A DNA stretch of 64,000 bases from Peptostreptococcus russellii (GTDB lineage Bacteria > Bacillota > Clostridia > Peptostreptococcales > Peptostreptococcaceae). The position numbers and the translations under genes were made by a program. The stretch spans positions 1 to 64,000 of the forward strand of contig NZ_JYGE01000004.1 of the NCBI RefSeq assembly GCF_003012055.1. The letters run 5' to 3'. This document shows, in pieces, positions 27,368 through 36,642 of the stretch (positions are counted from its first letter, which is position 1; each line of letters begins with the position of its first letter). Under the pieces are notes generated by a model, which worked only from the letters and a program-made list of their open reading frames with translations, was not told the origin of the DNA and made no database searches.

Positions 27368-28645
27368 CTATCTGTCTAACATTTCTATAAATGCACCAAC
27401 TCTAGTTCTTAACTGCTGTACATCAGAATCAGTGTAGTCAGTTTCTATACCCAGTACTGGTATCCCAGCCTTCTTTAATTCTCTTTCTACTAGGAATCCT
27501 TCTGTGTCATATAGATTACAGAATTTAAGATTTACATCTATTACACCATCTACATCATATTCCTTACATAGTCTTATTATATCGTCTATTCTAGCATTGT
27601 TTGGAGTAAAGCAAGCACAGTTTATTCCCATATATCTCTCAGCTAGTGCATCAATTTGTCCTTCTAAAGTAGTTTGAGTCTCGTCTACTGGTCTTTCAAA
27701 GTATCTAGTACCTGTACACATTTCTTCACATACTACTGCACCACCAGAAGTTTCAACTATATTATGTATCTTCCAGTTTGGTATTGCAAGTGGAGTACCT
27801 GCAAGAAGTATTCTCTTTGTTCCAGATTCGAATACACTTACACCTTCTTCTACTCTCTTGTCTAGTTCATCACAAATCTTATTAGTCATCTCAGTGAATC
27901 TTGTTGGGTCATCATAAAATGCTATCTGAGATATTAATAAACTATCTTTTCCTGAAATAGGAATATTTTTATTCTTTCTAGCAGAGTAAAGTCTTTCAAG
28001 AGCACGTCTCTTGTCATTTATCATCTTTATAGAAGCTGCTAGATTTTCTTCAGTTACCTTGTTTCCTGTAAATTCTTCAACCTTTTCCTTGAACTCTACT
28101 ATTTCTTCAGACCAAGCCTTATAGTCTTTTCTTCTCTTCATCTGAGGTAGGTCCATAATGTGCATAGGAACTTCTTCACCTAATATTTCCCAAGCTTTTT
28201 TCTTACCATCACAAGTAGTTTCTCCTACATACATATCTGCTATTTTAAAGAAAGGACATGTTCCATCAAGTCTTGCTCCTACAGATGCCTTTATAAGTGG
28301 ACAGGTATTAGTTGGAAGAACCTTTTCTCCTCCTGGAACCCAAAACTGTGATCCACCACATAGACCTGTGGCAATACCACCTGCTGCAAATATTACTTCA
28401 TCTGGAACGTAAACACAGAATGTACCAAACACCTTTGTTCCATTTTCTTTTTGAGCCTTAACTAATTCAGCTGGTCTAACTCCATGTATTTCAGACACAA
28501 CAAAATCAAAATATCCCATATTTTCTGGTCTATTTTTTTGAGATAGATATACATCTGTAAATGCCATCGGTAGAACTTCACATAATTGATCATGAGTTTC
28601 TACATCCATCCCCAATTCTTTCCACATTTCTCTGTAATCAGCCAT
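27368..28645 (-). CDS. double-cubane-cluster-containing anaerobic reductase
   Basis: 425 residues of the 2-hydroxyacyl-CoA dehydratase (HgdB/FldB-like) superfamily, in the single-chain group called double-cubane cluster proteins. It has many Cys in characteristic places: FCVYVPDEVIFAAG, GLCGGSQF, NTCPLIKAS, GTCPFFK, ETTCDGKKK, VCEEMCTG, INCACF and KFCNLYD. Members use the ATPase activator to reach very low potentials and reduce small inert molecules; the natural substrate is unknown. The start has GGGGAGG. It heads a three-gene operon with DUF3343 and the activator. Confidence 0.88.
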   Translation of the reverse strand: MADYREMWKELGMDVETHDQLCEVLPMAFTDVYLSQKNRPENMGYFDFVVSEIHGVRPAELVKAQKENGTKVFGTFCVYVPDEVIFAAGGIATGLCGGSQFWVPGGEKVLPTNTCPLIKASVGARLDGTCPFFKIADMYVGETTCDGKKKAWEILGEEVPMHIMDLPQMKRRKDYKAWSEEIVEFKEKVEEFTGNKVTEENLAASIKMINDKRRALERLYSARKNKNIPISGKDSLLISQIAFYDDPTRFTEMTNKICDELDKRVEEGVSVFESGTKRILLAGTPLAIPNWKIHNIVETSGGAVVCEEMCTGTRYFERPVDETQTTLEGQIDALAERYMGINCACFTPNNARIDDIIRLCKEYDVDGVIDVNLKFCNLYDTEGFLVERELKKAGIPVLGIETDYTDSDVQQLRTRVGAFIEMLDR

Positions 28646-28963
28646 TAATATTTCCTCCCCTAATTATTATTTATTAAAATTTTTAATTAAAAATCTAACC
28701 TAAACTTAAAAAATAAATTCAATCAGACCTCAGTCTCAATATTATCACAATAAGAAGTAAACTTAAATATACTTGAACCTTCATTCATTTTTTTAATAGT
28801 TTAACATTCTGATATCGATTTCCTCTATAGCTTTTAAGTTGTTTTTAGTTCTTTAAATTCTTATATATTAGAAGTATCTATATTAGGCTTTTATACTATA
28901 AAATATTAATAATTCTCTTTTAAATATTACCTTAATAATTTTTCACAATAAAATATTTCATTT
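28646..28963. other. 318-bp gap between the fusion gene and the reductase operon
   Basis: AT-rich. A possible minus-strand promoter (TTTAAG, 17 bp, TAATAT) lies near the middle but is weak. No terminator hairpin with T-run is apparent after the fusion gene, so read-through into the reductase operon is possible. Confidence 0.4.
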
Positions 28964-30805
28964 TTAAAAGCTGCTCTCTATATACTTTATTGCATCAATT
29001 ATCTCAGCTACATCATATTCATTATTAAAGTAGCCAAGTGTGAATCTAATACTTCCATTTGGGAAACTTCCTTCTACCATATGCGTGCATGGAGAACACT
29101 GTATTCCTACTCTAGTCATTATTTTCCTGCTGGCATCTATGTTGAATGCTACCATAGCATCATCCTGATTTTTCATGGATAGTGAACAAAAAGAACCGTG
29201 TCCTGAAACAATTGTTCCATCAATATCTTTAAGACCCGCTCTTAATTTTTTCCCTAAACTATGTTTCTTACCTATTATATTCCTAAGCCCTACGCTTTCT
29301 ATATAATCAATAGCTGCTCCCATAGCCATTATCATAGGAGTTGACATAGTTCCAGCCTCTAACTTATCTGGCAGACTTTCAGGCATATTGGGACTATTTG
29401 ATTGACTTCCTGTTCCACCATAAATCAATGCATCTATATTCTTTGCCATATCTTCTTTTATTACTGATGCTGCTATTCCCTCAGGTCCCATAAGACCGAT
29501 ATGCCCACTCAAAATAAAAGCATCTGCCTTTAATTTCTCTATGTTTATTTCTCTTTCACATATACTTTGAACGCCATCTATTACATAATAAATATTCTTT
29601 TCTTCACAGATTCTTCCAATTTCTTCTGCCTCCTCTAGATAATGTCCCGTAATATTATCTGTTAAAGTAATAAATACTAACTTGGTTTTCTCTGTTATTA
29701 AATTTTTTAACTCACTAATATCATATTTTTTATTTTCTTCTTCTAAATTTTCACTTTCATAGAGCGGCTTATCATTCAAGCTAGAATGTTTTTCAATGTC
29801 TATACTTTCTTTTTTACTATCTGATCTCAGTCCAAAGCTTGAGCTTTTTTCTCCATTCTTTTCAGACCAAATTTTAACAGATACATCCTTATTTTTTAGA
29901 TATTCAACCGTTCTCCAAGAAGAATTGTGCATACGCTCATCTACTATTATCTCATCTCCCTTGGATAAGTAGCCTCTTAAATTCATATTGATAGCTTCTG
30001 TTGCTGAAGGTGAAAATATGGTTACATAATCTTTTGGAGCGTGTAAAAATTTTGCAATCTTATCTCTTACATCTATTACCTTAGAAGATAGGTTATATGC
30101 CTTCATATATGTTCCCCTGTTAATGCTAAAGGACTCATTGTCTATAAACTCAGACACTCTTGTGCTTACACCTGGTGCCTTTGGATAGCAAGTAGATGCA
30201 TTATCTACATATATCTCTGCTCCCAATACTTTTCTTATAGAATATGGGTCAACTACTGTATGGTATTCACCGTTTTCTCCACAAACATCTACACCTTCTA
30301 TTTTTTTTATGCTCTCTATAAATTCTCTATCAAAATCTCTTCCTAGCATATCTTTTGCTAATTTATTTTCATCTAACTTCTTTATTTTTGCTTTCAAATC
30401 ACTATTTAAAAAATCCTCTACTATTTCCGATCTATTTTTAAACATTAAAGGGTGTATACATTCAATACAAACATTATCACATCTTCTCTTATTCCAAGAT
30501 AAATGTTGCAATATATCTATATCCCCAAATACACAGGCTCTGGCACCTAATTTTTTAGATTTTTCTAAAGCAGCTTCAAACTCCTTTTCATAATTATCTA
30601 TATCCGTGTCCGTAAATATTACTTCGCATCTCAAAATATCTGCTACTTTTTTATAATATTCCTTGTCGAGACCGTGTGTCCATGAAGTCTTCATATCTTC
30701 TCTCGTTGAAACTATTATTGCAACTAAACGTCCCCCTCTTTCCAAAGTTTGTTTGATTGCCATAAGAGAATCTTTTCCACCACTAAAAGACGCTACAAAT
30801 TCCAC
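28964..30805 (-). CDS. fusion: Dph6-type ATP pyrophosphatase + cysteine desulfurase-like domain without PLP lysine
   Basis: 613 residues in two domains. Residues 1-190 match the Dph6/diphthine-ammonia-ligase ATP pyrophosphatase family: PP-loop SGGKDS (8-13), a Cys-rich CDNVCIEC (109-116), LGRDFD and the hallmark GENGEYHT (176-183). Residues 198-613 match the class V aminotransferase/cysteine desulfurase family (EF2568 type): DNASTCYPK, SATEAINMNLRG, MHNS, DGVQS, YGGTGS, and a C-terminal GIQCSPCTH with Cys570/573 where desulfurases have the catalytic Cys. The position of the PLP lysine (SGHK in the family) reads SGHI, Ile436 (ATC, 29498-29500). A polar insertion of about 45 residues lies in the middle. 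GTG start after GGGGGG. tRNA-Sec lies just upstream. Function unknown; S/Se or ammonia transfer to an adenylated substrate is inferred. Confidence 0.8.
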   Translation of the reverse strand: MEFVASFSGGKDSLMAIKQTLERGGRLVAIIVSTREDMKTSWTHGLDKEYYKKVADILRCEVIFTDTDIDNYEKEFEAALEKSKKLGARACVFGDIDILQHLSWNKRRCDNVCIECIHPLMFKNRSEIVEDFLNSDLKAKIKKLDENKLAKDMLGRDFDREFIESIKKIEGVDVCGENGEYHTVVDPYSIRKVLGAEIYVDNASTCYPKAPGVSTRVSEFIDNESFSINRGTYMKAYNLSSKVIDVRDKIAKFLHAPKDYVTIFSPSATEAINMNLRGYLSKGDEIIVDERMHNSSWRTVEYLKNKDVSVKIWSEKNGEKSSSFGLRSDSKKESIDIEKHSSLNDKPLYESENLEEENKKYDISELKNLITEKTKLVFITLTDNITGHYLEEAEEIGRICEEKNIYYVIDGVQSICEREINIEKLKADAFILSGHIGLMGPEGIAASVIKEDMAKNIDALIYGGTGSQSNSPNMPESLPDKLEAGTMSTPMIMAMGAAIDYIESVGLRNIIGKKHSLGKKLRAGLKDIDGTIVSGHGSFCSLSMKNQDDAMVAFNIDASRKIMTRVGIQCSPCTHMVEGSFPNGSIRFTLGYFNNEYDVAEIIDAIKYIESSF

Positions 30806-30842
30806 AATATACCCCCCTAATTATTATTTTTTACAATAAAAA

Positions 30843-30877
30843 ACTACTATTTTAAGTATAACACAAAAAATAGTAGT
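30843..30877 (-). terminator. selC terminator
   Basis: 11-bp perfect stem ACTACTATTTT/AAAATAGTAGT followed on the minus strand by TTTTTTATT. It ends tRNA-Sec transcription before the fusion gene, though some read-through is possible. Confidence 0.8.
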
Positions 30878-30890
30878 AAATATACAATAT

Positions 30891-30987
30891 TGGCGGGAGT
30901 GTGTGAGAATCGAACTCACCCAAGAAGCTACTAACCCCTCATACTAGTTTTGAAGACTAGAGAGCACACCAGCACTCATTCACCCCC
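30891..30987 (-). tRNA. selC: tRNA-Sec (anticodon TCA)
   Basis: 97 nt including an encoded CCA. The anticodon arm CTAGT-CTTCAAA-ACTAG places TCA in the centre of the loop, which reads UGA. There is a long variable arm, a T-arm GTGAG-TTCGATT-CTCAC, a long acceptor stem starting GGGGGTGA, and a D-arm of the tRNA-Sec type (GAGTGC-TGGTGT-GCTCTC). The eighth acceptor pair (A-A) and one D-stem pair (T-T) are mismatches. It supplies selenocysteine for grdA and grdB in this window. Confidence 0.95.
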
Positions 30988-30999
30988 GAATACCTTATA

Positions 31000-31028
31000 A
31001 TAGTACCACAAAAAAACCTTCAATGCAA
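31000..31028 (-). promoter_or_regulatory. selC promoter
   Basis: On the minus strand, TTGCAT, 17 bp, TACTAT, with the -10 ending 13 bp before the mature tRNA 5' end. Confidence 0.65.
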
Positions 31029-31056
31029 TAGTTTTCATAAAAAGAATTATTTGATT

Positions 31057-31731
31057 TTATATATTCTCTATCTGCCAATCAATTTTTTCTTTTCCTATTG
31101 ATTCTAAAATTTCATTTATTTTTAAAAAATGGCCACAATCAAAAAATCCTCTATATGCTGAAAGTGGACTTGGATGAGGAGCTTCTAATATATAGTGTCT
31201 GCTCCTATCTATTAACTTTTTTTTACTCCTTGCATTTGCACCCCACAAAACAAATATAACAGCCTCTTCTCTATCACTCAATTTTTTTATTATATTATCT
31301 GTGAAAATTTCCCAGCCCATCCCCTTATGAGAATTTGCCTGATGAGCTCTCACTGTCAAGGCTGTATTTAAAAGAAGAACACCTTGTCTAGCCCACTTTA
31401 CCAAATATCCATTGTTAGGTATATATAGGCCCATCTCCTCATTTAACTCTTTATAAATATTTAAAAGTGATGGAGGAGTCTTTATTCCCTTTTTTACTGA
31501 AAAGGCTAAACCGTGGGCCTGCCCATTATTATGATATGGATCTTGTCCTAGTATTATTACTTTTGTGTCCTTGTAGGATGTATACTTTAGAGCATTAAAA
31601 ATTTCATACATATCAGGAAAAATCTCTTTAGTTGAATATTCTTCCTTTAAAAATTCTCTTAATTTTTTATAATAATCTTTTTCAAACTCATCTTTTAATA
31701 CATCATCCCAATCATTACCTATGTTTACCAT
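31057..31731 (-). CDS. ung: uracil-DNA glycosylase
   Basis: 224 residues, family 1 UDG. The catalytic [18 protein letters not shown] block and the C-terminal [10 protein letters not shown] loop are intact. It removes uracil from DNA. The ATG at 31731 is chosen; an upstream TTG would put the AAGGAG ribosome binding site inside the gene. Confidence 0.96.
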   Translation of the reverse strand: MVNIGNDWDDVLKDEFEKDYYKKLREFLKEEYSTKEIFPDMYEIFNALKYTSYKDTKVIILGQDPYHNNGQAHGLAFSVKKGIKTPPSLLNIYKELNEEMGLYIPNNGYLVKWARQGVLLLNTALTVRAHQANSHKGMGWEIFTDNIIKKLSDREEAVIFVLWGANARSKKKLIDRSRHYILEAPHPSPLSAYRGFFDCGHFLKINEILESIGKEKIDWQIENI

Positions 31732-31888
31732 CTCAAACTCCTTAATCAACTTTATTTGCTATATATCAATTAGCCTATAATCTTTCATTAGAAATACAAT
31801 TGTAAGCAGCTATACTTTCACTAGCAAGTTACTTATTTAAATTGTCTAGATACTCAAAGTAAGTAATTATATTAACTTCTTAAAAATG

Positions 31889-32260
31889 CTATTGTGTTGA
31901 TACATCTAATTCTTTTTTGGACTTATCATCTGTCACTATCTTTATATTTATCTTATGAGGCAAGCATACAATACTTTGCCCAGGCTTATTTATAAATCCA
32001 GTATCTACACATACTCCATCAGGGCAATCTGCCTCTAGCATCTCAACACCATTATCGTGTATGTATACTACGTTTTTTTCATTACCATTTTTAATCGTAA
32101 TTTTTTCATTTGCATCTATAGGATATTCCTTGTAAAGCTTGTTATTTACATATATTTCTATCCTATCACTCTGACCTGAATTTATAGCCTTATTCGCAAA
32201 AAATGCTATAACTATTGCAAGTAATATTACTGCTATTAAAATAAAATCTTTCTTCTTCAT
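31889..32260 (-). CDS. NusG domain II-containing membrane-anchored protein
   Basis: 123 residues: one N-terminal transmembrane helix (about 6-25), then a small beta domain of the NusG_II family. This domain carries a conserved CPDGVCVDTGFINKPGQSIVCLPHK block with three Cys. It is predicted to lie outside the membrane. The family is often encoded beside apbE and quinone or flavin-related export genes, as here (divergent, 79 bp to the apbE start). Function is not established. Confidence 0.8.
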   Translation of the reverse strand: MKKKDFILIAVILLAIVIAFFANKAINSGQSDRIEIYVNNKLYKEYPIDANEKITIKNGNEKNVVYIHDNGVEMLEADCPDGVCVDTGFINKPGQSIVCLPHKINIKIVTDDKSKKELDVSTQ

Positions 32261-32339
32261 TATGTCTCTCCATTTATGATATAATAGTTTGTGTGATTAT
32301 TTCACATAAATGATTATAACACATTTCTCGGAGGAAAAT

Positions 32340-33386
32340 ATGAAAAAAAACACTAAAATTATAGCATCGATAATAACTCTTATTGTCATAACGGCTATAT
32401 TTGCATTTAATCAATTTGATAAAAAAGGGACTTATTCTACTACTAACTATTATTTAGATACTGTAAACGAAATTTCCTTGATTAATATCAGAAAAAGCAA
32501 GGCTGATAAAGTTTTACCTGGAGTAGATAAAGTAATACTGGATATAAATAATTCAATGAGTGCACACCTACCTTCAAGTGAAATTTCAGCAATAAATAAT
32601 AATGCTGGAATAAAAGCTGTTAAAGTTGGAAATGATACTTTTGAAGTCATAAAAAAATCCATTGCCTATTCAAAGATTACAAATGGTAAGTTTGATATTA
32701 CTATAGGGCCCCTTACTTCAATGTGGAATATAGGAAATGAAGATGCAAGAGTTCCAGAAAAAACAGAAATTGAAAATGTATTAAAACTTATTAATTCAGA
32801 GGATATTTTATTAGATGAAGCTAATAAAACAGTTTATTTAAAGAAAAAAGCCATGAAATTAGACTTGGGTGGTATAGCTAAGGGATATTGTGCTGATAAA
32901 GTTGCCGAATATCTAAAAGAAAACGGAGTCAAGGATGCAATCGTAAATCTTGGTGGAAATATATATGTTATGGGTAAAAATGAATCTAAAAAAGATTTTG
33001 TAGTTGGAATTCAAAATCCACGTTTAAAATCTAGTGATTCTATGGCTAGTGTAAGTTTATCTGATAAATCTATTGTTACATCTGGAATCTATGAAAGATA
33101 TCTAGAGAAAAACGGCAAAATTTATCATCATATGTTAGATCCTGATACAGGATATCCATTTGATAATGAGCTTAGCAGTGTAACTATTTTTTCAGATAAA
33201 TCTGTAGACGGAGATGCACTTTCTACATCTATATATGGACTTGGTCTTAAAGATGGAATGAAAAAAGTAAAATCTATGAATGAAATTGACGCTATTTTTA
33301 TTACAAAAGATAATAAGGTATATATTACAGATGGAATAAAAAAAGATTTTAAAATTTTAGATAAAAAGTATACTTTAGTAAACTAA
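32340..33386 (+). CDS. apbE: FAD:protein FMN transferase
   Basis: 348 residues, ApbE family. An N-terminal membrane anchor (about 6-25; no lipobox Cys) places the enzyme outside the membrane. Motifs: DLGGIAKGYCADKVAEYL, NLGGNIYVMG and HHMLDPDTGYPFDN. It attaches FMN to Thr of proteins such as Rnf subunits using Mg2+. The start at 32340 follows CGGAGGAAA; an upstream Met is rejected. Divergent from the NusG_II gene. Confidence 0.93.
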   Translation: MKKNTKIIASIITLIVITAIFAFNQFDKKGTYSTTNYYLDTVNEISLINIRKSKADKVLPGVDKVILDINNSMSAHLPSSEISAINNNAGIKAVKVGNDTFEVIKKSIAYSKITNGKFDITIGPLTSMWNIGNEDARVPEKTEIENVLKLINSEDILLDEANKTVYLKKKAMKLDLGGIAKGYCADKVAEYLKENGVKDAIVNLGGNIYVMGKNESKKDFVVGIQNPRLKSSDSMASVSLSDKSIVTSGIYERYLEKNGKIYHHMLDPDTGYPFDNELSSVTIFSDKSVDGDALSTSIYGLGLKDGMKKVKSMNEIDAIFITKDNKVYITDGIKKDFKILDKKYTLVN

Positions 33387-33541
33387 GTTAAAGATAAAAT
33401 ATTTGATGTTTCTTTTCCATAAAGCTTTAAATAATAGACTGTATAGATATTATATGGAAATACAAATTCTCTATTTATGGAAAATTTCAAAATATAATTA
33501 ATATATTATAGCTTTACTATAAATTTTTTATATTTAAATAG

Positions 33542-33572
33542 AAAAAGAACTGTAAAATTTACAGTTCTTTTT
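33542..33572. terminator. bidirectional terminator between apbE and nusB
   Basis: 15-bp perfect stem (AAAAAGAACTGTAAA and complement) with a single-base centre and T-runs on both strands, between the convergent apbE and nusB genes. Confidence 0.88.
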
Positions 33573-33589
33573 TAATATCTGTCTTTTTA

Positions 33590-34090
33590 TTATTTACCGA
33601 TTACGCTTCCAAGTATACCATTTATATACTTATAAGCATTCTCATCACAATATTTTTTAGCCAAATTGACAGCCTGATCACACGCAACCCCATTTGGAAC
33701 TATAAATGAATACTTTATCTCAGCAACTGCAACTCTTAATATTGCCACGTCTACTGCTGGTAAAGTTTCTATACTCCAGTTTCTAGCATATTTATTGATA
33801 TATTCATCTATCTCTGTTATATGTTCTTCTATCGCACTTGACATATCCATAAGATAGGCACTATCAAACAAGGAATCTCTATATGTTTCCAAAGTATCAA
33901 GCTCTTTTCCGCCATTGACATTATGTATTTCCATTGCATCTTCTTCTACTGAATCTAAAAAGTTATTAAGATCTTCATATATGTTTGTCCATTCTTCTCC
34001 CATAAGAGCCTTCTGGTACATATATTTCATAAAAACTTCTCTTGATACGATTCTTCTTATTAGTAAATCTTTAGTTGGATTATTTTTCAT
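33590..34090 (-). CDS. nusB: transcription antitermination protein NusB
   Basis: 166 residues, all-helical NusB fold. Features include SREVFMKYMYQKAL near the N-terminus and a C-terminal LPAVDVAILRVAVAEI and YINGILGSV block. It joins NusE on rRNA boxA to prevent early termination. It overlaps the preceding Asp23 gene by 11 bp, giving translational coupling. An insertion of about 25 residues in the middle makes it slightly longer than average. Confidence 0.92.
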   Translation of the reverse strand: MKNNPTKDLLIRRIVSREVFMKYMYQKALMGEEWTNIYEDLNNFLDSVEEDAMEIHNVNGGKELDTLETYRDSLFDSAYLMDMSSAIEEHITEIDEYINKYARNWSIETLPAVDVAILRVAVAEIKYSFIVPNGVACDQAVNLAKKYCDENAYKYINGILGSVIGK

Positions 34091-34421
34091 TATCTTTTTT
34101 TTCTCTTTCTTTCTTTACTTCTACACTAGCAACATGAACATTAACCTGAGCAACCTTTAGTCCTGCCATAGTTTCTACTGCATTGATTATATTTTCTTGT
34201 ACCTTGTAACATATTTCGGGTATTACTTCTCCATACATTACAGATAGATTAACATCTATTACGGCCTTATCACTATCTATCTTGACCTCTATACCGTGAT
34301 TTCCTAATAATTTATCCGTAAAAGATGTAGTTTTGTCTATTCCTTCAATTTCCATAGCCGCAAATCCAGCTATTGTCTGAATAACGTCATTTGATATCTT
34401 TATCTGACCTAAATTCTCCAT
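34080..34421 (-). CDS. Asp23/Gls24 family envelope stress protein
   Basis: 113 residues with the Asp23 pattern (GQIKISNDVIQTIAGFAAMEIEGI, then VIDVNLSVMYGEVIPEICYKVQENI). It ends in a charged Lys/Glu tail. This is the YqhY-type paralog that normally precedes nusB and is linked to control of lipid synthesis. The start at 34421 follows GGAGGTG; the longer ORF start is rejected. Confidence 0.88.
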   Translation of the reverse strand: MENLGQIKISNDVIQTIAGFAAMEIEGIDKTTSFTDKLLGNHGIEVKIDSDKAVIDVNLSVMYGEVIPEICYKVQENIINAVETMAGLKVAQVNVHVASVEVKKEREKKDNEK

Positions 34422-34579
34422 TGTACACCTCCATAAAATACTTATAATATTATAACATATTTTTAAGCTATTCGCCATTGTACTACTTCTAAAAGTATAA
34501 TGTTTTTATGATTTTTTTATAGTATAATAAATTTTTTCTATATTTAGCATAATAAAGTAGAAGTTTATCTTAAAATTAT

Positions 34580-34622
34580 ATACTTTAATATAAATTTAAT
34601 ACTTTAATATAAATTTAATACT
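34580..34622. repeat. 19-bp tandem repeat
   Basis: Two perfect copies of ATACTTTAATATAAATTTA plus the first five bases of a third, in the gap between the fbp stop and the Asp23 start. Probably slippage-derived. Confidence 0.8.
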
Positions 34623-34644
34623 ATATTCTAATAAGTACTAGTCC

Positions 34645-36621
34645 TTATTTTTCTTTTATTAATCCACTTCTGTATGCTGCCAATAGAGTCTTTAAATCCT
34701 CTACTTTTTCAGATAGTTGTTGACCATCATTTGTATTGGCAATCATTCTTCTCTTAGACTTATGCTCCACCAAAACAGTTGAAGATATAATATCTCTTTC
34801 ATTTTCAACAGCATCTTCTTTAGATGTAAATGGTTCATGAGCTACTAATTGCAGAGTTCTAGAGTTATATATAAGAGTATATCCTGCCATACCTGTCTTG
34901 CACTGGTATGCCTTTGAGAAGCCTCCATCTATCACAAATACTTTTCCATTTGCCTTTACTGGGCTTTCTCCTCTTTTAAACTTCACTGGTACATGACCAT
35001 TTATAATATGGTCTTCCTCAAAATCCATATCAAATTCTTCAAAAATATCTTTTAAAACATCCATATTTTCTCTCAAAATATAGTATGGATTTTTATTTTC
35101 TTCATGAGTTTCTTTTTCTTCTATAAAATATCTTTCAAAAGTTGTCATTTCATCTTTGCCAAATAAAGATGAGCACTTTCCTGTCCAAAGATACCAGAAT
35201 AAATCTAGACCATATAATCTTTTTTCTTCATTGCTTTCATAATAGCCTTCTCTTACAAGCTTCTCCATCCTATCTAAGAGTGCTTTTCCTTTATACTTTG
35301 TCCCCTTTAATTTCATTTCCATAAAGCTTCCATCTTCGTTTAGAGGAACTCCACCATGTATCAAAAGGTTTCCATTGTACTTTAGATATATACTTCCCTT
35401 TATAAACAAGAAATTTACGTGTTTTTGTAATTTGTCACTCATTCTAAAAGATCTTACTAACTTGTCCACAATATCACTTTCTTCTTCTGTAAGTGTATAT
35501 GGCGACTCTGGATCTATCGTAGGGAAATTGTTGTCCTTCAAAGTATATTCCTTGCCATCTAGTTTTATAGTTCCCTTATCATAGTCAATTTTGTCTAGAA
35601 GTAACCTATGCTCCATTTCATACTCAGGTCTTCTGCTAATTATATCTCCTTCTAGCTTAAACTGTATTATACTTATAGCTTTATGCATTTTTGCTACAAG
35701 CGGGACTTCTTGAGTGTTAAACTCAGCATTTTCTGTCTTTGGCATAAACTCCTTGCATGGATCATCCTTATATGTAGACATCGAAAATGTTGCTAGTGGT
35801 AATAAATTTATTCCATATACATCCTCTATCACATCAAGATTTGCGTATCTAGATGATATTCTAAGAGCATTAGCTATACAAGTCTTTTCACCTGCAGCTG
35901 CCCCCATCCAAAGTATGTCATGATTTCCCCACTGTATATCAACACAATGGTGATCCATCAATCTATCTACTATAATGTCTGGTCTAGGTCCTCTATCATA
36001 GATATCACCTACTATATGCAACCTATCAACCACCAATCTTTGTATAGTAGTACATATTGCTACTATAAAATCCTCTGATTGACCAAGTTCTATAATAGAC
36101 TCTACTATGGATCTATAATATTCTTCTTTATGCTCACTCTTTCTGTGTTCATGAAGTAATTCTTCTATTACATAACCATATTCTTCTGGTAAAAGCTTTC
36201 TGACTTTAGATCTAGTATACTTACTTGAGCAATACTTACAAAGCTCTACTAATCTATATATACTAATTCTATAGAAATCCTCTATATTTTGATCTGTTTT
36301 TTTAATTAAATCTAGCTTGCTATGAGGATAATATACCAAAGTAGCCAGTGTTTTTTTCTCTGACTCCCTCATAGTATCTGTAAAAAGTTCTTCAATTTTT
36401 CTTCTAACTGCACCTGAACCATTTTTTAATACATGGATAAAAGCCTCATACTCTCCATGTAAATCGGATAGAAAATGTTCAGTTCCCTTTGGAAGATTTA
36501 GTATTGCTTCCAAATTAATTATTTCAGTACTAGCCTTTGATATTGTAGGATACTGATTTGCTAAAAGTTTTAAATACTTCATCTTAGATTTAAGCTCCTG
36601 ATATGAGTATTTTTCTTTCAT
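34645..36621 (-). CDS. fbp: fructose-1,6-bisphosphatase class III
   Basis: 658 residues, the expected size for the Firmicute class III enzyme. Metallophosphatase motifs include [38 protein letters not shown] and INGHVPVKF. It hydrolyses fructose-1,6-bisphosphate in gluconeogenesis, which fits growth on amino acids. The start has GGAGGT. Followed after about 220 bp by the Asp23-nusB unit. Confidence 0.96.
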   Translation of the reverse strand: MKEKYSYQELKSKMKYLKLLANQYPTISKASTEIINLEAILNLPKGTEHFLSDLHGEYEAFIHVLKNGSGAVRRKIEELFTDTMRESEKKTLATLVYYPHSKLDLIKKTDQNIEDFYRISIYRLVELCKYCSSKYTRSKVRKLLPEEYGYVIEELLHEHRKSEHKEEYYRSIVESIIELGQSEDFIVAICTTIQRLVVDRLHIVGDIYDRGPRPDIIVDRLMDHHCVDIQWGNHDILWMGAAAGEKTCIANALRISSRYANLDVIEDVYGINLLPLATFSMSTYKDDPCKEFMPKTENAEFNTQEVPLVAKMHKAISIIQFKLEGDIISRRPEYEMEHRLLLDKIDYDKGTIKLDGKEYTLKDNNFPTIDPESPYTLTEEESDIVDKLVRSFRMSDKLQKHVNFLFIKGSIYLKYNGNLLIHGGVPLNEDGSFMEMKLKGTKYKGKALLDRMEKLVREGYYESNEEKRLYGLDLFWYLWTGKCSSLFGKDEMTTFERYFIEEKETHEENKNPYYILRENMDVLKDIFEEFDMDFEEDHIINGHVPVKFKRGESPVKANGKVFVIDGGFSKAYQCKTGMAGYTLIYNSRTLQLVAHEPFTSKEDAVENERDIISSTVLVEHKSKRRMIANTNDGQQLSEKVEDLKTLLAAYRSGLIKEK

Positions 36622-36642
36622 AATATAATACCTCCAAAAAAA

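Noticed and set aside
30891-30987. tRNA-Ser because of the long variable arm
   Set aside because: The anticodon loop CTTCAAA gives TCA, which reads UGA, and the D-arm and long acceptor stem are of the tRNA-Sec type.
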